Assembly (NCBI GenBank): GCA_947493705.1 | Contig: CANLSH010000009.1 | Location: forward strand, 1 to 64,000 | DNA length: 64,000 bases | Direction of reading: 5' to 3' | DNA from: an uncultured Arachnia sp. | GTDB lineage: Bacteria > Actinomycetota > Actinomycetes > Propionibacteriales > Propionibacteriaceae | In this document: positions 1-7,800 of the stretch, piece by piece | Layout: each line of letters opens with the position of its first letter | Numbering within the stretch: position 1 is the first letter of the stretch | Translations under genes and position numbers: made by a program | Notes under the pieces: generated by a model | Told to the model about the DNA's origin: nothing | The model's database searches: none | Seen by the model: the letters and a program-made list of their open reading frames with translations, nothing else

Positions 1-4
1 GTTG

Positions 5-81
5 GGAGGTTGAGTAGGAGCGTCAGCGACGTGTCGATCCGTTAGGAGGTTGAGTAGGAGCGTCAGCGACGTGTCGAAACC
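5..81. repeat. Direct repeat pair, opposite orientation to the following array
   Basis: A 33-base segment occurs at 5-37 and again at 45-77 (offset 40) with identical sequence. The second copy runs on to 81 and reads as the reverse complement of the general pattern of the array that follows: TTTCGACAC at one end and CTCAACC at the other. The pair therefore faces the array head to head, and the two could form a long imperfect stem. No ORF here has coding character. The left end lies outside the window, so more copies may precede it. Confidence 0.8.
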
Positions 82-102
82 GATCTCAGAAGGCCGCGGG
101 GG

Positions 103-578
103 TTTCGACACGACGGCTCCTTCGTCGCGCGTCATACTCAACCAGCGGGGGGCTGTTTCGACACGACGGCTCCTTTGTCGCGCGTCATGCTCAACCAGCG
201 GGGGGTTGTTTCGACAGGACGGCTTCGTCGTCGGGTGTCATGCTCAACCAGCGGGGGGTTGTTTCGACAGGGCGGCTTCGTCGTCGGGTGTCATGCTCAA
301 CCAGCGGGGGGTTGTTTCGACAGGGCGGCTTCGTCGTCGCGCGTCATGCTCAACCAGCGGGGGGCTGTATCGACAGGACGGCTTCTTTGTCGCGCGTCAT
401 GCTCAACCAGCGGGGGGTTGTTTCGACAGGGCGGCTTCGTCGTCGGGCGTCATACTCAACCAGCGGGGGGCTGTTTGGAAACGACGGCTCCTTCGTCGCG
501 CGTCATGCTCAACCAGCGGGGGCTGTTTCGACACGACGGCTCCTTCGTCGGGTGTCGTGCTCAAACCGGCGGAGGGTG
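103..578 (+). repeat. 53-bp tandem repeat array, about nine units
   Basis: Units begin at 103, 156, 209, 262, 315, 368, 421, 474 and 526: eight spacings, seven of exactly 53 and the last of 52 because one G is missing. Each unit starts TTTCGACA (variants TATCGACA at 368, TTTGGAAA at 474), has a middle with an inverted CGACG...CGTCG stem, and ends CTCAACCAGCGG followed by a G run. Since 53 is not a multiple of three, all three forward frames stay open across the array; the resulting 140-190-residue repetitive ORFs are artefacts of the repeat. The array ends about 25 bases upstream of the promoter of the gntR-ABC operon. Confidence 0.93.
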
Positions 579-605
579 TTCAGACCCTCGCCGTGCAGCG
601 AAGTC

Positions 606-634
606 TTGACTCCAAGCTACGCAGCTAGTAGGTT
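606..634 (+). promoter_or_regulatory. Candidate sigma-70-type promoter of the gntR-ABC operon
   Basis: TTGACT at 606-611 and TAGGTT at 629-634 are separated by 17 bases, which fits a housekeeping actinobacterial promoter. It is the last good match before the GTG start at 673 and lies just after the repeat array. The start of transcription would fall near 641, inside the adjacent inverted repeat. This is pattern reading only. Confidence 0.5.
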
Positions 635-660
635 ACTTAGTACACCAACTAACCAAGTAA
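633..660 (+). promoter_or_regulatory. Candidate YtrA/GntR autoregulatory operator
   Basis: Two nested inverted repeats overlap the -10 and start region: TTACTT (633-638) with AAGTAA (655-660), and TTAGT (637-641) with ACTAA (648-652) around a 6-base spacer. The location fits an operator for the GntR-family repressor encoded directly downstream. Autoregulation is usual for YtrA-type operons; binding here is inferred. Confidence 0.5.
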
Positions 661-672
661 GAGGAGCGGGGC

Positions 673-1032
673 GTGTTCGACGATGGCACACCGATCTTCC
701 AGCAGCTAGCGGACCAGATCTGTGGGGACGTGTTGCGGGGCGGCTACGCCGAGGGCGACAAAGTGCCGTCGATCAATGAGCTCGCTGTTTTCTACCGGAT
801 CAACCCCGCCACTGCCAATCGTGCCGTCGCATCTCTCACGGACAAGGGGATCCTGCTCAAACAGCGGGGGATCGGCATGTTCGTGGCAGAGGGTGCGCGT
901 CAACTCATCGCCGCCGAACGACGCTCAGAGCTTCTGGAGAAGCACGTTGCACCGTTGGTGGCTGAGGCGAAGGCGCTCGACATCGACACCGAAACGCTCA
1001 TCAACCTGATCCGGGAGGAATCAGCATCATGA
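673..1032 (+). CDS. GntR-family (YtrA-type) transcriptional regulator
   Basis: This 119-residue protein has an N-terminal winged helix-turn-helix (about residues 5-75; PIFQQLADQI, KVPSINELA, ATANRAVASL, GILLKQRGIGMFV) and only a short helical tail of about 40 residues. That architecture is the YtrA subfamily, which lacks a ligand-binding domain and controls a linked ABC transporter. The GTG start at 673 has a GAGGAG ribosome site at 661-666. The stop overlaps the start of the ABC ATPase by four bases, so translation is coupled. It probably represses its own operon through the inverted repeat at 633-660. The inducing signal, often a cell-envelope stress or peptide antibiotic in this subfamily, cannot be read from sequence. 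Confidence 0.92.
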   Translation: MFDDGTPIFQQLADQICGDVLRGGYAEGDKVPSINELAVFYRINPATANRAVASLTDKGILLKQRGIGMFVAEGARQLIAAERRSELLEKHVAPLVAEAKALDIDTETLINLIREESAS

Positions 1033-1907
1033 CATCAGCCATGGAAGTCGCCAATCTCACCAAGCGCTACGGCTCGGTGGTCGCGCTGGATGACATCAGT
1101 CTCAGCATCGAGCAGGACTCCATCACCGGCATCCTGGGGCGCAATGGCGCGGGTAAAACCGTCCTGATGTCCCTGATGACCGCCCAGGAAGTGCCCACGT
1201 CGGGCACCATCCGGGTCTTCGGGAAGTCTCCTAGGGAGAATGCCTCGGTACTGTCCCGCACCTGCTTCATCCGGGACAACCAGCGCTATCCCGACGAGTA
1301 CAAGCTTGGCCACTTGCTGCGCGTGGGGCCACTGTTCTACGAGAACTGGGATGCGGACCTGGCCGCTCGCATCATCGAGACGTTCGAGATCCCTGGGGAC
1401 CGTACTATTCGGAAGCTCTCCCGTGGACAACTGTCGGCGGTGGGCCTGCTCATCGGCCTCGCGTCGCGCGCGCCCATCACCTTCTTCGATGAGCCCTACC
1501 TGGGCCTCGACGTCACCGCCCGCACTCAGTTCTACGCCCTCCTCCTGGAGGACTACGCCGAGCACCCCCGCACCGTAGTGGTCTCCACGCACCTCATCGA
1601 CGAGATGGAGCAGCTGCTGGAGCGGGTCATTGTCCTGCATCGGGGCCGGGTCCGCGAGGACTCCGAACTCGAGGACTTGAGACGACGGGCGGTTCGGCTC
1701 TCGGGTCGCAGCAGCGATCTTGATCGGGTGCTGGATGGCCATGAGGTGCTGCGCCGCTCCGACATGGGCAGTGTCGGCACCGCACTGGTCACAGCAACCG
1801 AGTCCATCCGTGGCGAGGCGGAAGCGGCGGGCGTCGACGTCGAACCCGCATCAATTCACGAACTGGTGGCCGCCTATGGCCTGCAGACTGAGGAGGTTTC
1901 GCAATGA
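1029..1907 (+). CDS. ABC transporter ATP-binding protein
   Basis: A 292-residue nucleotide-binding subunit. Walker A is GRNGAGKT (37-44), the signature is LSRGQ (130-134), Walker B is ITFFDE (150-155), and the H-loop histidine is at about 189 in VVVSTHL. The roughly 80-residue C-terminal extension after the ATPase core is typical of exporters of the YtrB/BcrA class. The start overlaps the regulator stop (ATGA) and the end overlaps the permease start, so the three genes form one translationally coupled operon. It most likely powers a drug, lipid or peptide exporter together with the 238-residue membrane protein. The substrate is unknown. Confidence 0.93.
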   Translation: MTSAMEVANLTKRYGSVVALDDISLSIEQDSITGILGRNGAGKTVLMSLMTAQEVPTSGTIRVFGKSPRENASVLSRTCFIRDNQRYPDEYKLGHLLRVGPLFYENWDADLAARIIETFEIPGDRTIRKLSRGQLSAVGLLIGLASRAPITFFDEPYLGLDVTARTQFYALLLEDYAEHPRTVVVSTHLIDEMEQLLERVIVLHRGRVREDSELEDLRRRAVRLSGRSSDLDRVLDGHEVLRRSDMGSVGTALVTATESIRGEAEAAGVDVEPASIHELVAAYGLQTEEVSQ

Positions 1908-2620
1908 GTCGAGCAATGGCAGTTGTACGAATGCACTTCAACCGCAGGTTCTCGACGTTCGTCATGCCGCTGATTCTCGGGCTGGGTGTCGTTGTCCTCA
2001 TGGTGGTGATAGTCGCGACCCTGCGGGCAGCCGGGGTTCCCACCTCGAATCCTGAGGTGCTGGAGGGGTTTCGCAACAATGGTGGGATAGTGGGCACCCT
2101 CGCTGGTTTCCTCATCAGTCTGGGTGTGCAGGCGGCGACGGCGTGTTTCGCCTTCGCCACGTCCCTGGGGACCACCCGACGTGACTATGTGCTGGGCACC
2201 GGCATCTACTTCCTGCTGCAGACCCTCTACGTCGCGGCGATCCTGTCGCTGCTCCTCGTCCTGGAGAAGGCGACGGACCACTGGTTCCTCAATGCCTACG
2301 CACTGGACGTCACGGTTCTGGGCAGCGGCAACTGGGTACCGTTCCTGCTCATCGTGACAGCCGGCACGCTGTCCATGCAGGCCGTCGGCGCCATGTTCGG
2401 TGCCTCGTGGCTGCGCTTCGGCAGCCGCGGACCACTGCTCATCGCAGCCGCCATGGTGGTGCTGTTGGTGGGGGCGATCCTGATCGTCATTCCGCGTTGG
2501 GGCGCGCTGGCGTCGGCGTTCACCGTCGGATGGGCCGCACTGCTCCTGTTTGCGCTCGGCGCTGTGGCTCTGTTGGCGACGGGCGCGTTCCTCAGTCGCA
2601 CGAGCGTGCGAGGCACCTAA
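1904..2620 (+). CDS. ABC transporter permease, six membrane segments
   Basis: A 238-residue hydrophobic protein with about six predicted transmembrane segments, near residues 22-48, 60-88, 94-118, 143-165, 175-195 and 205-230. No extracellular domain is evident, which matches ABC-2-like permeases paired with a single ATPase in YtrA-controlled operons. ATGA overlap with the ATPase gene indicates a dedicated partner. The gene ends four bases inside the 3' end of the convergent ribbon-helix-helix gene. The family could not be named more precisely by eye, and the transported compound is unknown. Confidence 0.85.
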   Translation: MSRAMAVVRMHFNRRFSTFVMPLILGLGVVVLMVVIVATLRAAGVPTSNPEVLEGFRNNGGIVGTLAGFLISLGVQAATACFAFATSLGTTRRDYVLGTGIYFLLQTLYVAAILSLLLVLEKATDHWFLNAYALDVTVLGSGNWVPFLLIVTAGTLSMQAVGAMFGASWLRFGSRGPLLIAAAMVVLLVGAILIVIPRWGALASAFTVGWAALLLFALGAVALLATGAFLSRTSVRGT

Positions 2621-2871
2621 GGACGTTCGACGGGATGCCGTTCAGTGTGGCTGCGAGCCAGTTCATGCTCGACGGCTCGTCGGATCCAGTTGGAGACAGA
2701 GCGGTCATCCGCTGCGGCATGGTCACGGACTTCACGGAGTAGTCCTTCGGGGAACCGCACGGGCACAGGCTGGCTGAGCCTTTCCTTGCGGCGCACAGGG
2801 GGCCCCTGGGGCTCCTGGTTGGCAGGATCGGCGTAAAATGCGTTCTCTTCGTCAGCGGTCATGTTGGTCAT
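2617..2871 (-). CDS. Ribbon-helix-helix (CopG-like) protein, probable antitoxin
   Basis: An 84-residue protein whose C-terminal half, PVPVRFPEGLLREVRDHA then DRSVSNWIRRAVEHEL, has the strand-helix-helix pattern of RHH DNA-binding proteins. The N-terminal part is short, acidic and polar. The ATG at 2871 was chosen because AAGGAGG lies five to six bases upstream and because it overlaps the stop of the preceding frameshifted small gene (ATGA). A small toxin-like gene coupled to an RHH gene suggests a toxin-antitoxin module with autoregulation. A longer GTG-like upstream start would run through the neighbour and is rejected. The antitoxin role is inferred from context. Confidence 0.75.
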   Translation of the reverse strand: MTNMTADEENAFYADPANQEPQGPPVRRKERLSQPVPVRFPEGLLREVRDHAAADDRSVSNWIRRAVEHELARSHTERHPVERP

Positions 2872-3187
2872 CGGTCCTCCTTGTAGCGTCTGGCCAGATG
2901 GTCGGCAGCGATGTAGCAGCCGATCGGGCGGCACGTGTTGCGGTTGCCGGTCCTCGAGGGTGCAAGCGGCACGGTGAGGATTCTTCCGGCAACTTCAGCG
3001 ACCATCAGCCAATGGGCTGGGGACCTCGCCGGGTAGAACAGCGGCCGGCTGGCCCAAACGTCACCGATGTCGTAAGACCCACACCAGGGTGCTTGAAGAG
3101 GTGACTGGCCTGATGGTCAATTTCGAAGGGCCAGTCGTCGTCCAAGTCATCGACATCGAACGGGCTCGTCCAGCCATTGTAATACAA
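2868..3187 (-). pseudogene. Small toxin-like gene broken by a one-base frameshift
   Basis: On the minus strand a reading frame from a TTG at 3187 encodes MYYNGWTSPFDVDDLDDDW... up to HPGVGLT, then loses coding sense. From about 3074 a second frame continues as DIGDVWASRPLFYPARSPAH, HWLMVAEVAGRILTVPL and RPIGCYIAADHLARRYKEDR, stopping at 2868 with ATGA overlap to the RHH gene. Adding one base at about 3072-3076 joins both parts into a single 106-residue protein. Both halves look like real protein with compatible character. This may be a true one-base deletion, a sequencing error, or much less likely a programmed shift, since no slippery heptamer is evident. The family was not named; the toxin role rests only on position. 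Confidence 0.7.
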
Positions 3188-3223
3188 ACGAATACAGCTG
3201 GGTAGATGGTCATCCTGCTGGCA

Positions 3224-6118
3224 TCAGTGCGTGGCGAGCAGCTCCGCGAGCGACATGGAACTGCGGTCCGCCAAAGAGCTCAGCTGGGTCTGGCAGGAGA
3301 AGCCGTCGGCCAGCACGATGGCGTCGGGGCCGGCCTCCGTGACGGCGGGAAGCAGGTCATGTTCGAAGACGGCGACGGAGACCTCGTGGTGCCCGATCTC
3401 CACTCCGAAGTTGCCGGCGAGACCGCAGCAGCCGCCCACTCGCACAACGTTGGCGCCGGTAGAGGCCAGGAGGGCCGCGTCGGCCTGCCAGCCGATGACC
3501 GATGCGTGATGGCAGTGCGGCTGCGCGACGACAGTGTGCCCGGTCAAGTCAGGTGCCACGAAATCGGTGTCCGTGGCGAGGAACTCCGCCAGTGTCAGGA
3601 TTGTGCCATTCAGTGCGGCGACGTTCTCGTCGTCAGGGAGCAGCTCGGGGGCGTCGCTGCGCCACACCGCCGTGCATGAGGGTTCCAGGCCAATAATGGG
3701 AATCCCGGCCGCCACCAGGGGGGCCAGCTCTGCTGCAGCCTTCTTCAGCTGGCGACGAGCGCCGTCGAGTTGCCCGGTGGAGATCCAGGTCAGCCCGCAA
3801 CAGGCGGTGCGCTCCAGCACGCGGGGTTCGTAGCCAAGCCGCACGAGCACCTGCACCATGGCGGCGAACGTGGTGGATTCAAAGCAGTCGGAGAACGAGT
3901 CCACCCAGACCAGCACAGGCCCTTTGGGGAAGGGGACAACCGTGGCAGCATCTCCTGCCAGCGGACGAGGGGACGGCACGACGGAAGGCGCGACAGCAAC
4001 CAACTTCTGGTCATCATCAGCCGATAGTTCCCTCGAAGCCAAGTCGGTGAGTTTAGCCAGCCGGCCACGTGCGTTCCGGCCGGCAAAGCGGGGGATGTCG
4101 CGTCGCGCGTCCACACCGGCACCCCACCGGAGCAGGCGGCCCAGGCCAGGGGCCTGCCCGACGACGTTGACCACGGCCCCCAGTCCGGGCACGGTCGTGA
4201 TCATGCGCCCCCAGCGCGGCAGCCAGCCCAGCGCGTAGTGGTTGCGTGGCCGCAGACGTCCCTTCCACGTTTCGTGTGTGACGCGCGCCTTGTAGGCCGC
4301 CATGTCGATGCCGGTGGGGCAGTCCCGTGCGCAACCCTTGCAGGACAGGCACAGATCCAGAGCCTCGTGTACCTCGGGGCTGCGCCAACCACCGATCAGT
4401 GATCCATTGACCATCTCCTGCAGCACACGCGAGCGCCCGCGAGTGGAATCCTTCTCGTCACGCGTCGCCTGGAAGCTGGGGCACATGACCCCGCCGGAGC
4501 CCGTGTTGTCAGCGATGCACTTGCCCACGCCACTGCACTTGTGAACCTCGGAGACAAAGGTGGGGTGCGTCAGGTTCAGGGGCGAGAGCGTTATCGCCAC
4601 AGCCCGCACGTCCGCTTCCACGGGGGCCGGGTCCACCAGCACCCCGGGGTTCAGCAGGTTGTGCGGATCAAAGATGTTCTTCACGGCACCGAACAGTTCC
4701 AGCGCCTCCGGTGTGTACATGTATTGCAGCAACTCGGAGCGCGCCCGGCCGTCGCCGTGCTCGCCGGACATCGAGCCTCCGTGGCTGGCCACGAGTTGCG
4801 CAGCTTCCACCACGAAGGCCCGGTACTTCCCGGCGCCGCCCTCGGATGTGAGGGGAAAATCGATGCGGGCGTGGACGCAGCCATCGCCGAAGTGACCGTA
4901 GGGCAGGGCATGCAGGTTGTGGCGCGCCAGGAGGGCGTCGAAGTCGCGCAGATAATCACCCAAACGCTGGGGTGGGACGGCGGCATCCTCCCAGCCGGGG
5001 TAGGCCGGATCGGTCAGGCTGACGCCGGCCAGACCCGCGCCGTCGGCCCGGATCTGCCAGAGATCGGCGGCCTGCGATGGGTCTGTCACCACCCAGCCCT
5101 CGACGCAGGAAGCGGTCGCCAGAAGTGTCTCGGCGCGGGCGTGAACCTCGGCGGGGTCCTCTCCCACGAGTTCGATGAACATCCAGCCGTCACCAGCGGG
5201 CAGGGTCCCCACGGACTCACGCCCTCGCTTGTCGATCACCACGTCGACGATGCGACGGTCCAGCCCTTCACAGGCGATGGGCTTGTAGGGCAGGAGTTGG
5301 CAGATGTCATCGCCCGCGTCGGCCATGCTGGGGTACCCGAGCGCCACCATGACACGCTCGGGGGCATCCGGAGCCAGCCGGATGGTGGCTGACAGAATGA
5401 TGCCGAGCGTTCCCTCGGTGCCGGCGAAGAAACGGGGTAGGTCAAAGCCCTTCTCTGGGAGGAGATGCTCGAGGGAATAGCCGGAGATCTGGCGACCGAA
5501 TGTCCCGAACTCCGTCCGAATGGTGCCCAGATTGCCAGCGACGAGGTCGCGCAGTTCAGGAAGGTCGTCGGTCCCCAGGTGCAGAATCTCACCGGTTCCC
5601 GTGATGACCTCCAGCGCCACCACGTTGTCCGACATCCGCCCGTACCCGAGAGCGCGGGGGCCGCAGGCGTTGTTCCCGATCATTCCGCCGACGGTGCAGC
5701 GCGTTGACGTGGACGGATCGGGACCCAGCCGGAGGCCGTGGGGCCTGGCGGCCTGTTGAAGCGTTTCCTGCACGACCCCGGGATCCACAACGGCTGTGCG
5801 GGCCTCCGGATCGATGGAGTGAATGGTGCGCAGATGGCGCGAGACGTCGATCACCAGTCCGGGGCCGACGGCGTTTCCTGCACAGGATGTGCCCGCTCCG
5901 CGAGCGGTGATGGGCATGCCGACCTCGAGCGCAGCGCGCACAAGAGAGACGACCTCGTTGCGCGTGCGAGGATGCGCCACGACGACCGGGAGGACACGGT
6001 AGATCGACGCATCGGTGGAGTACAGGGCCCGCGCCAGCTTTGAGTCGTCAAGGATCTCGGCGGTTTTTCCGAGAGCCAGGCGGAACCGCTGCAGAAGGTT
6101 GTGGGGCTCGTCGGACAT
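3224..6118 (-). CDS. FAD-linked 2-hydroxyacid dehydrogenase/Fe-S oxidoreductase fusion (GlcD-GlpC type)
   Basis: This 964-residue protein joins an FAD-binding PCMH domain (about 40-220; ARGAGTSCAGNAVG, GMIGNNACGPRALGYG), an FAD-oxidase C-terminal domain (to about 500), a 4Fe-4S ferredoxin-like region (CSGVGKC, then CLSCKGCARDCPTG) and two cysteine-rich CCG domains (ERTACCGLTW; VGGCCGLAGNFG). This is the architecture of E. coli YdiJ and of D-lactate or D-2-hydroxyglutarate dehydrogenases that pass electrons to the quinone pool. It lies downstream of, and in the same direction as, the nitrite-reductase block, so it could supply electrons for that pathway, but a 131-base gap and no overlap argue for separate transcription. 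The exact substrate cannot be decided by eye. Confidence 0.88.
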   Translation of the reverse strand: MSDEPHNLLQRFRLALGKTAEILDDSKLARALYSTDASIYRVLPVVVAHPRTRNEVVSLVRAALEVGMPITARGAGTSCAGNAVGPGLVIDVSRHLRTIHSIDPEARTAVVDPGVVQETLQQAARPHGLRLGPDPSTSTRCTVGGMIGNNACGPRALGYGRMSDNVVALEVITGTGEILHLGTDDLPELRDLVAGNLGTIRTEFGTFGRQISGYSLEHLLPEKGFDLPRFFAGTEGTLGIILSATIRLAPDAPERVMVALGYPSMADAGDDICQLLPYKPIACEGLDRRIVDVVIDKRGRESVGTLPAGDGWMFIELVGEDPAEVHARAETLLATASCVEGWVVTDPSQAADLWQIRADGAGLAGVSLTDPAYPGWEDAAVPPQRLGDYLRDFDALLARHNLHALPYGHFGDGCVHARIDFPLTSEGGAGKYRAFVVEAAQLVASHGGSMSGEHGDGRARSELLQYMYTPEALELFGAVKNIFDPHNLLNPGVLVDPAPVEADVRAVAITLSPLNLTHPTFVSEVHKCSGVGKCIADNTGSGGVMCPSFQATRDEKDSTRGRSRVLQEMVNGSLIGGWRSPEVHEALDLCLSCKGCARDCPTGIDMAAYKARVTHETWKGRLRPRNHYALGWLPRWGRMITTVPGLGAVVNVVGQAPGLGRLLRWGAGVDARRDIPRFAGRNARGRLAKLTDLASRELSADDDQKLVAVAPSVVPSPRPLAGDAATVVPFPKGPVLVWVDSFSDCFESTTFAAMVQVLVRLGYEPRVLERTACCGLTWISTGQLDGARRQLKKAAAELAPLVAAGIPIIGLEPSCTAVWRSDAPELLPDDENVAALNGTILTLAEFLATDTDFVAPDLTGHTVVAQPHCHHASVIGWQADAALLASTGANVVRVGGCCGLAGNFGVEIGHHEVSVAVFEHDLLPAVTEAGPDAIVLADGFSCQTQLSSLADRSSMSLAELLATH

Positions 6119-6249
6119 GAGTCCTAGTCTGCCACCGTCAGCATGCCCTCCATTACCGAGCTGGCTTCCAACCGGTCTGAGGACTTGCAGTGGCGACGCC
6201 CATCCGGGACGCAGTTCTCACAGGTGGTGTGCCCACCCGCATCATCGAT

Positions 6250-6885
6250 TCACTCCGTGGCGAGCTCGGCCAGAGTCTCCGTCATCTCGTCACGCGTCAG
6301 AATGCCGACGTGGGTGGAATGGACGGCCCCCTCACGATCAATGAATACGTGGCTGGGCACCGCCATGACGCGGTATTGACCGGAGATTGCGCCGTCAGGA
6401 TCCGGCACCTGCGGATAGGTCATGCCCAATCGCTGCGCCCACGTGGCGACGGTGGAGGTGGGCTCACCCAAATAGACCGAGACGACTTTTACTTCGCCAT
6501 TGGAGGCCTCCCAGGCATCCTGGATGTCCGGTGCCTCGGTGCGGCATGACGAGCACCAGGTGGCGACGAAGGACAACCACACCGGAGTACCCGCCTGCTC
6601 CGACAGCGAGAAGACTTCGCCGTCGGTAGTGGTCGCAGTGAAGTCGGCTGCCGGTTCGCCGGCTACCGGCGGGGGAGCGTCGCCGGCCACGTCAACGGGG
6701 CTCGCGTCCGGGGTCGGTTGATTCATCCACCACGCCGCTGCCAGCACCACAGCGATCACAACCACCAGCACCAGCACGTTGCCGAGCCGGGAGTTACGGA
6801 TGCGCCCCCAGCCGCCACTGCTCTCAGGTGGCTGAGCGTCGTCGACTGTGGAGATTGTGGACTCCCTGCGTGCGTGCGTGGTCAT
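6250..6885 (-). CDS. TlpA/ResA-like membrane-anchored thiol-disulfide reductase
   Basis: A 211-residue protein with one N-terminal membrane anchor (about 36-52), a Pro/Ala/Asp-rich linker, and a thioredoxin-fold domain with the CSSC redox motif (C111, C114) in LSFVATWCSSCRTEAP. It also has the cis-proline region VMAVPSHVFID. Placed outside the membrane, it would reduce apocytochrome cysteines before haem attachment, as ResA/CcsX does in system II cytochrome c maturation, taking electrons from CcdA. It is the last gene of the ccs run, nine bases after ccsB. All multihaem cytochromes seen in the window are encoded upstream in the same block. Confidence 0.9.
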   Translation of the reverse strand: MTTHARRESTISTVDDAQPPESSGGWGRIRNSRLGNVLVLVVVIAVVLAAAWWMNQPTPDASPVDVAGDAPPPVAGEPAADFTATTTDGEVFSLSEQAGTPVWLSFVATWCSSCRTEAPDIQDAWEASNGEVKVVSVYLGEPTSTVATWAQRLGMTYPQVPDPDGAISGQYRVMAVPSHVFIDREGAVHSTHVGILTRDEMTETLAELATE

Positions 6886-6894
6886 GTGCGTGCC

Positions 6895-7797
6895 TTAGGC
6901 GTAGGAATGCAGACCACCGAACCAGTGGTTGCCAAGGAATGTGAACAGCACGGCGACGAATCCCAGAATGAGCAACCAGGCCGCACGGTTACCACGCCAC
7001 CCAGCGACGACTCGGGCGTGCAGGTAGGCGCCATAGATCAGCCAGGTCACCAGCGCCGCTGTCTCCTTCGGGTCCCAGCTCCAGTAGCGGCCCCACGCCG
7101 TGTCCGCCCACAGTGCGCCGAGGACGATCATGAGCGTCAACATGGGGAATGCCAGGACGACGGCGCGGTAGCCGATCTCCTCCAGAACTTCTTCGCTGGG
7201 CAGAACCCTCAGACGAATCCGGGAGTGCAACAGGAACAGCACGGCGGCGGCGAAGGAGACCGCGGCGGCACCGTTGCCGATCACAGCCGTGAACACGTGC
7301 AGGGTGAGCAGCAGACTGTTCTGCAGGGCAGGGATGAGCGGTGAGACATCGCTTTCCATATTGGAGGCGTAGAACAGCAGCGCCACCGCGATGGGCAACA
7401 CCAGCAGCGCCAGGCCACGGATCCTGTAGCGCCATTCGAAGTAGGCGAAGCAGCCCAGCACCGCCCACGCAAATGCTGTGGCGAACTCGAACTGATTGGC
7501 GAACGGGGCATGACCGGTGACGAGTGAGCGAAGTACCAGGGAGACCGTCAACGACAGGAAGGACAGCTCGATGAGCCGGTCCGAGTACCAGCCAAGCCCA
7601 CGTCCTTTCTCGACGTCCGTGCTGCCCATCTGATCCAAGGTTTCTGGGCCACTCGCGCCCACGGCAACGCGTTGCCTCGCGGGTGTCTCGGAGCGTTTGA
7701 GTCTCCCGTGGGTGGCCACCGAGGCAACATTGCCGATCAGTGCCAACGCCACCATCAGCAGCGACGCGTTGTGCAGGAGATTGGAGACTTCGAGCAT
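6895..7797 (-). CDS. ccsB: Cytochrome c biogenesis protein CcsB (ResC/CcsA haem-handling subunit)
   Basis: A 300-residue multi-pass protein of the CcsA/ResC/CcmF-like haem-handling superfamily. The tryptophan-rich WWD-type motif is WADTAWGRYWSWDPKE, about 60 residues before the end, with a following histidine in the last membrane helices (GNHWFGG). With ResB it forms the system II synthase that delivers haem to CXXCH motifs on the outer face of the membrane. It starts three bases after resB and is followed by the TlpA-like gene. The name follows actinobacterial usage; the same protein is CcsA in plastids and ResC in Bacillus. Confidence 0.94.
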   Translation of the reverse strand: MLEVSNLLHNASLLMVALALIGNVASVATHGRLKRSETPARQRVAVGASGPETLDQMGSTDVEKGRGLGWYSDRLIELSFLSLTVSLVLRSLVTGHAPFANQFEFATAFAWAVLGCFAYFEWRYRIRGLALLVLPIAVALLFYASNMESDVSPLIPALQNSLLLTLHVFTAVIGNGAAAVSFAAAVLFLLHSRIRLRVLPSEEVLEEIGYRAVVLAFPMLTLMIVLGALWADTAWGRYWSWDPKETAALVTWLIYGAYLHARVVAGWRGNRAAWLLILGFVAVLFTFLGNHWFGGLHSYA

Positions 7798-7800
7798 GGC

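Noticed and set aside
103-578. Possible CRISPR array
   Set aside because: The units lack unique spacers, vary in both parts, and there are no cas genes; this is tandem repetition of the whole 53-base unit.
50-779. Three overlapping repetitive ORFs of 144-192 residues across the 53-bp array
   Set aside because: A 53-base unit keeps all three frames open; all three forward frames give similar repetitive text without start signals or domains.
3005-3187. A 60-residue stand-alone gene
   Set aside because: Its last third is out of frame with a better continuing frame; it is treated as the 5' part of the frameshifted toxin-like gene.
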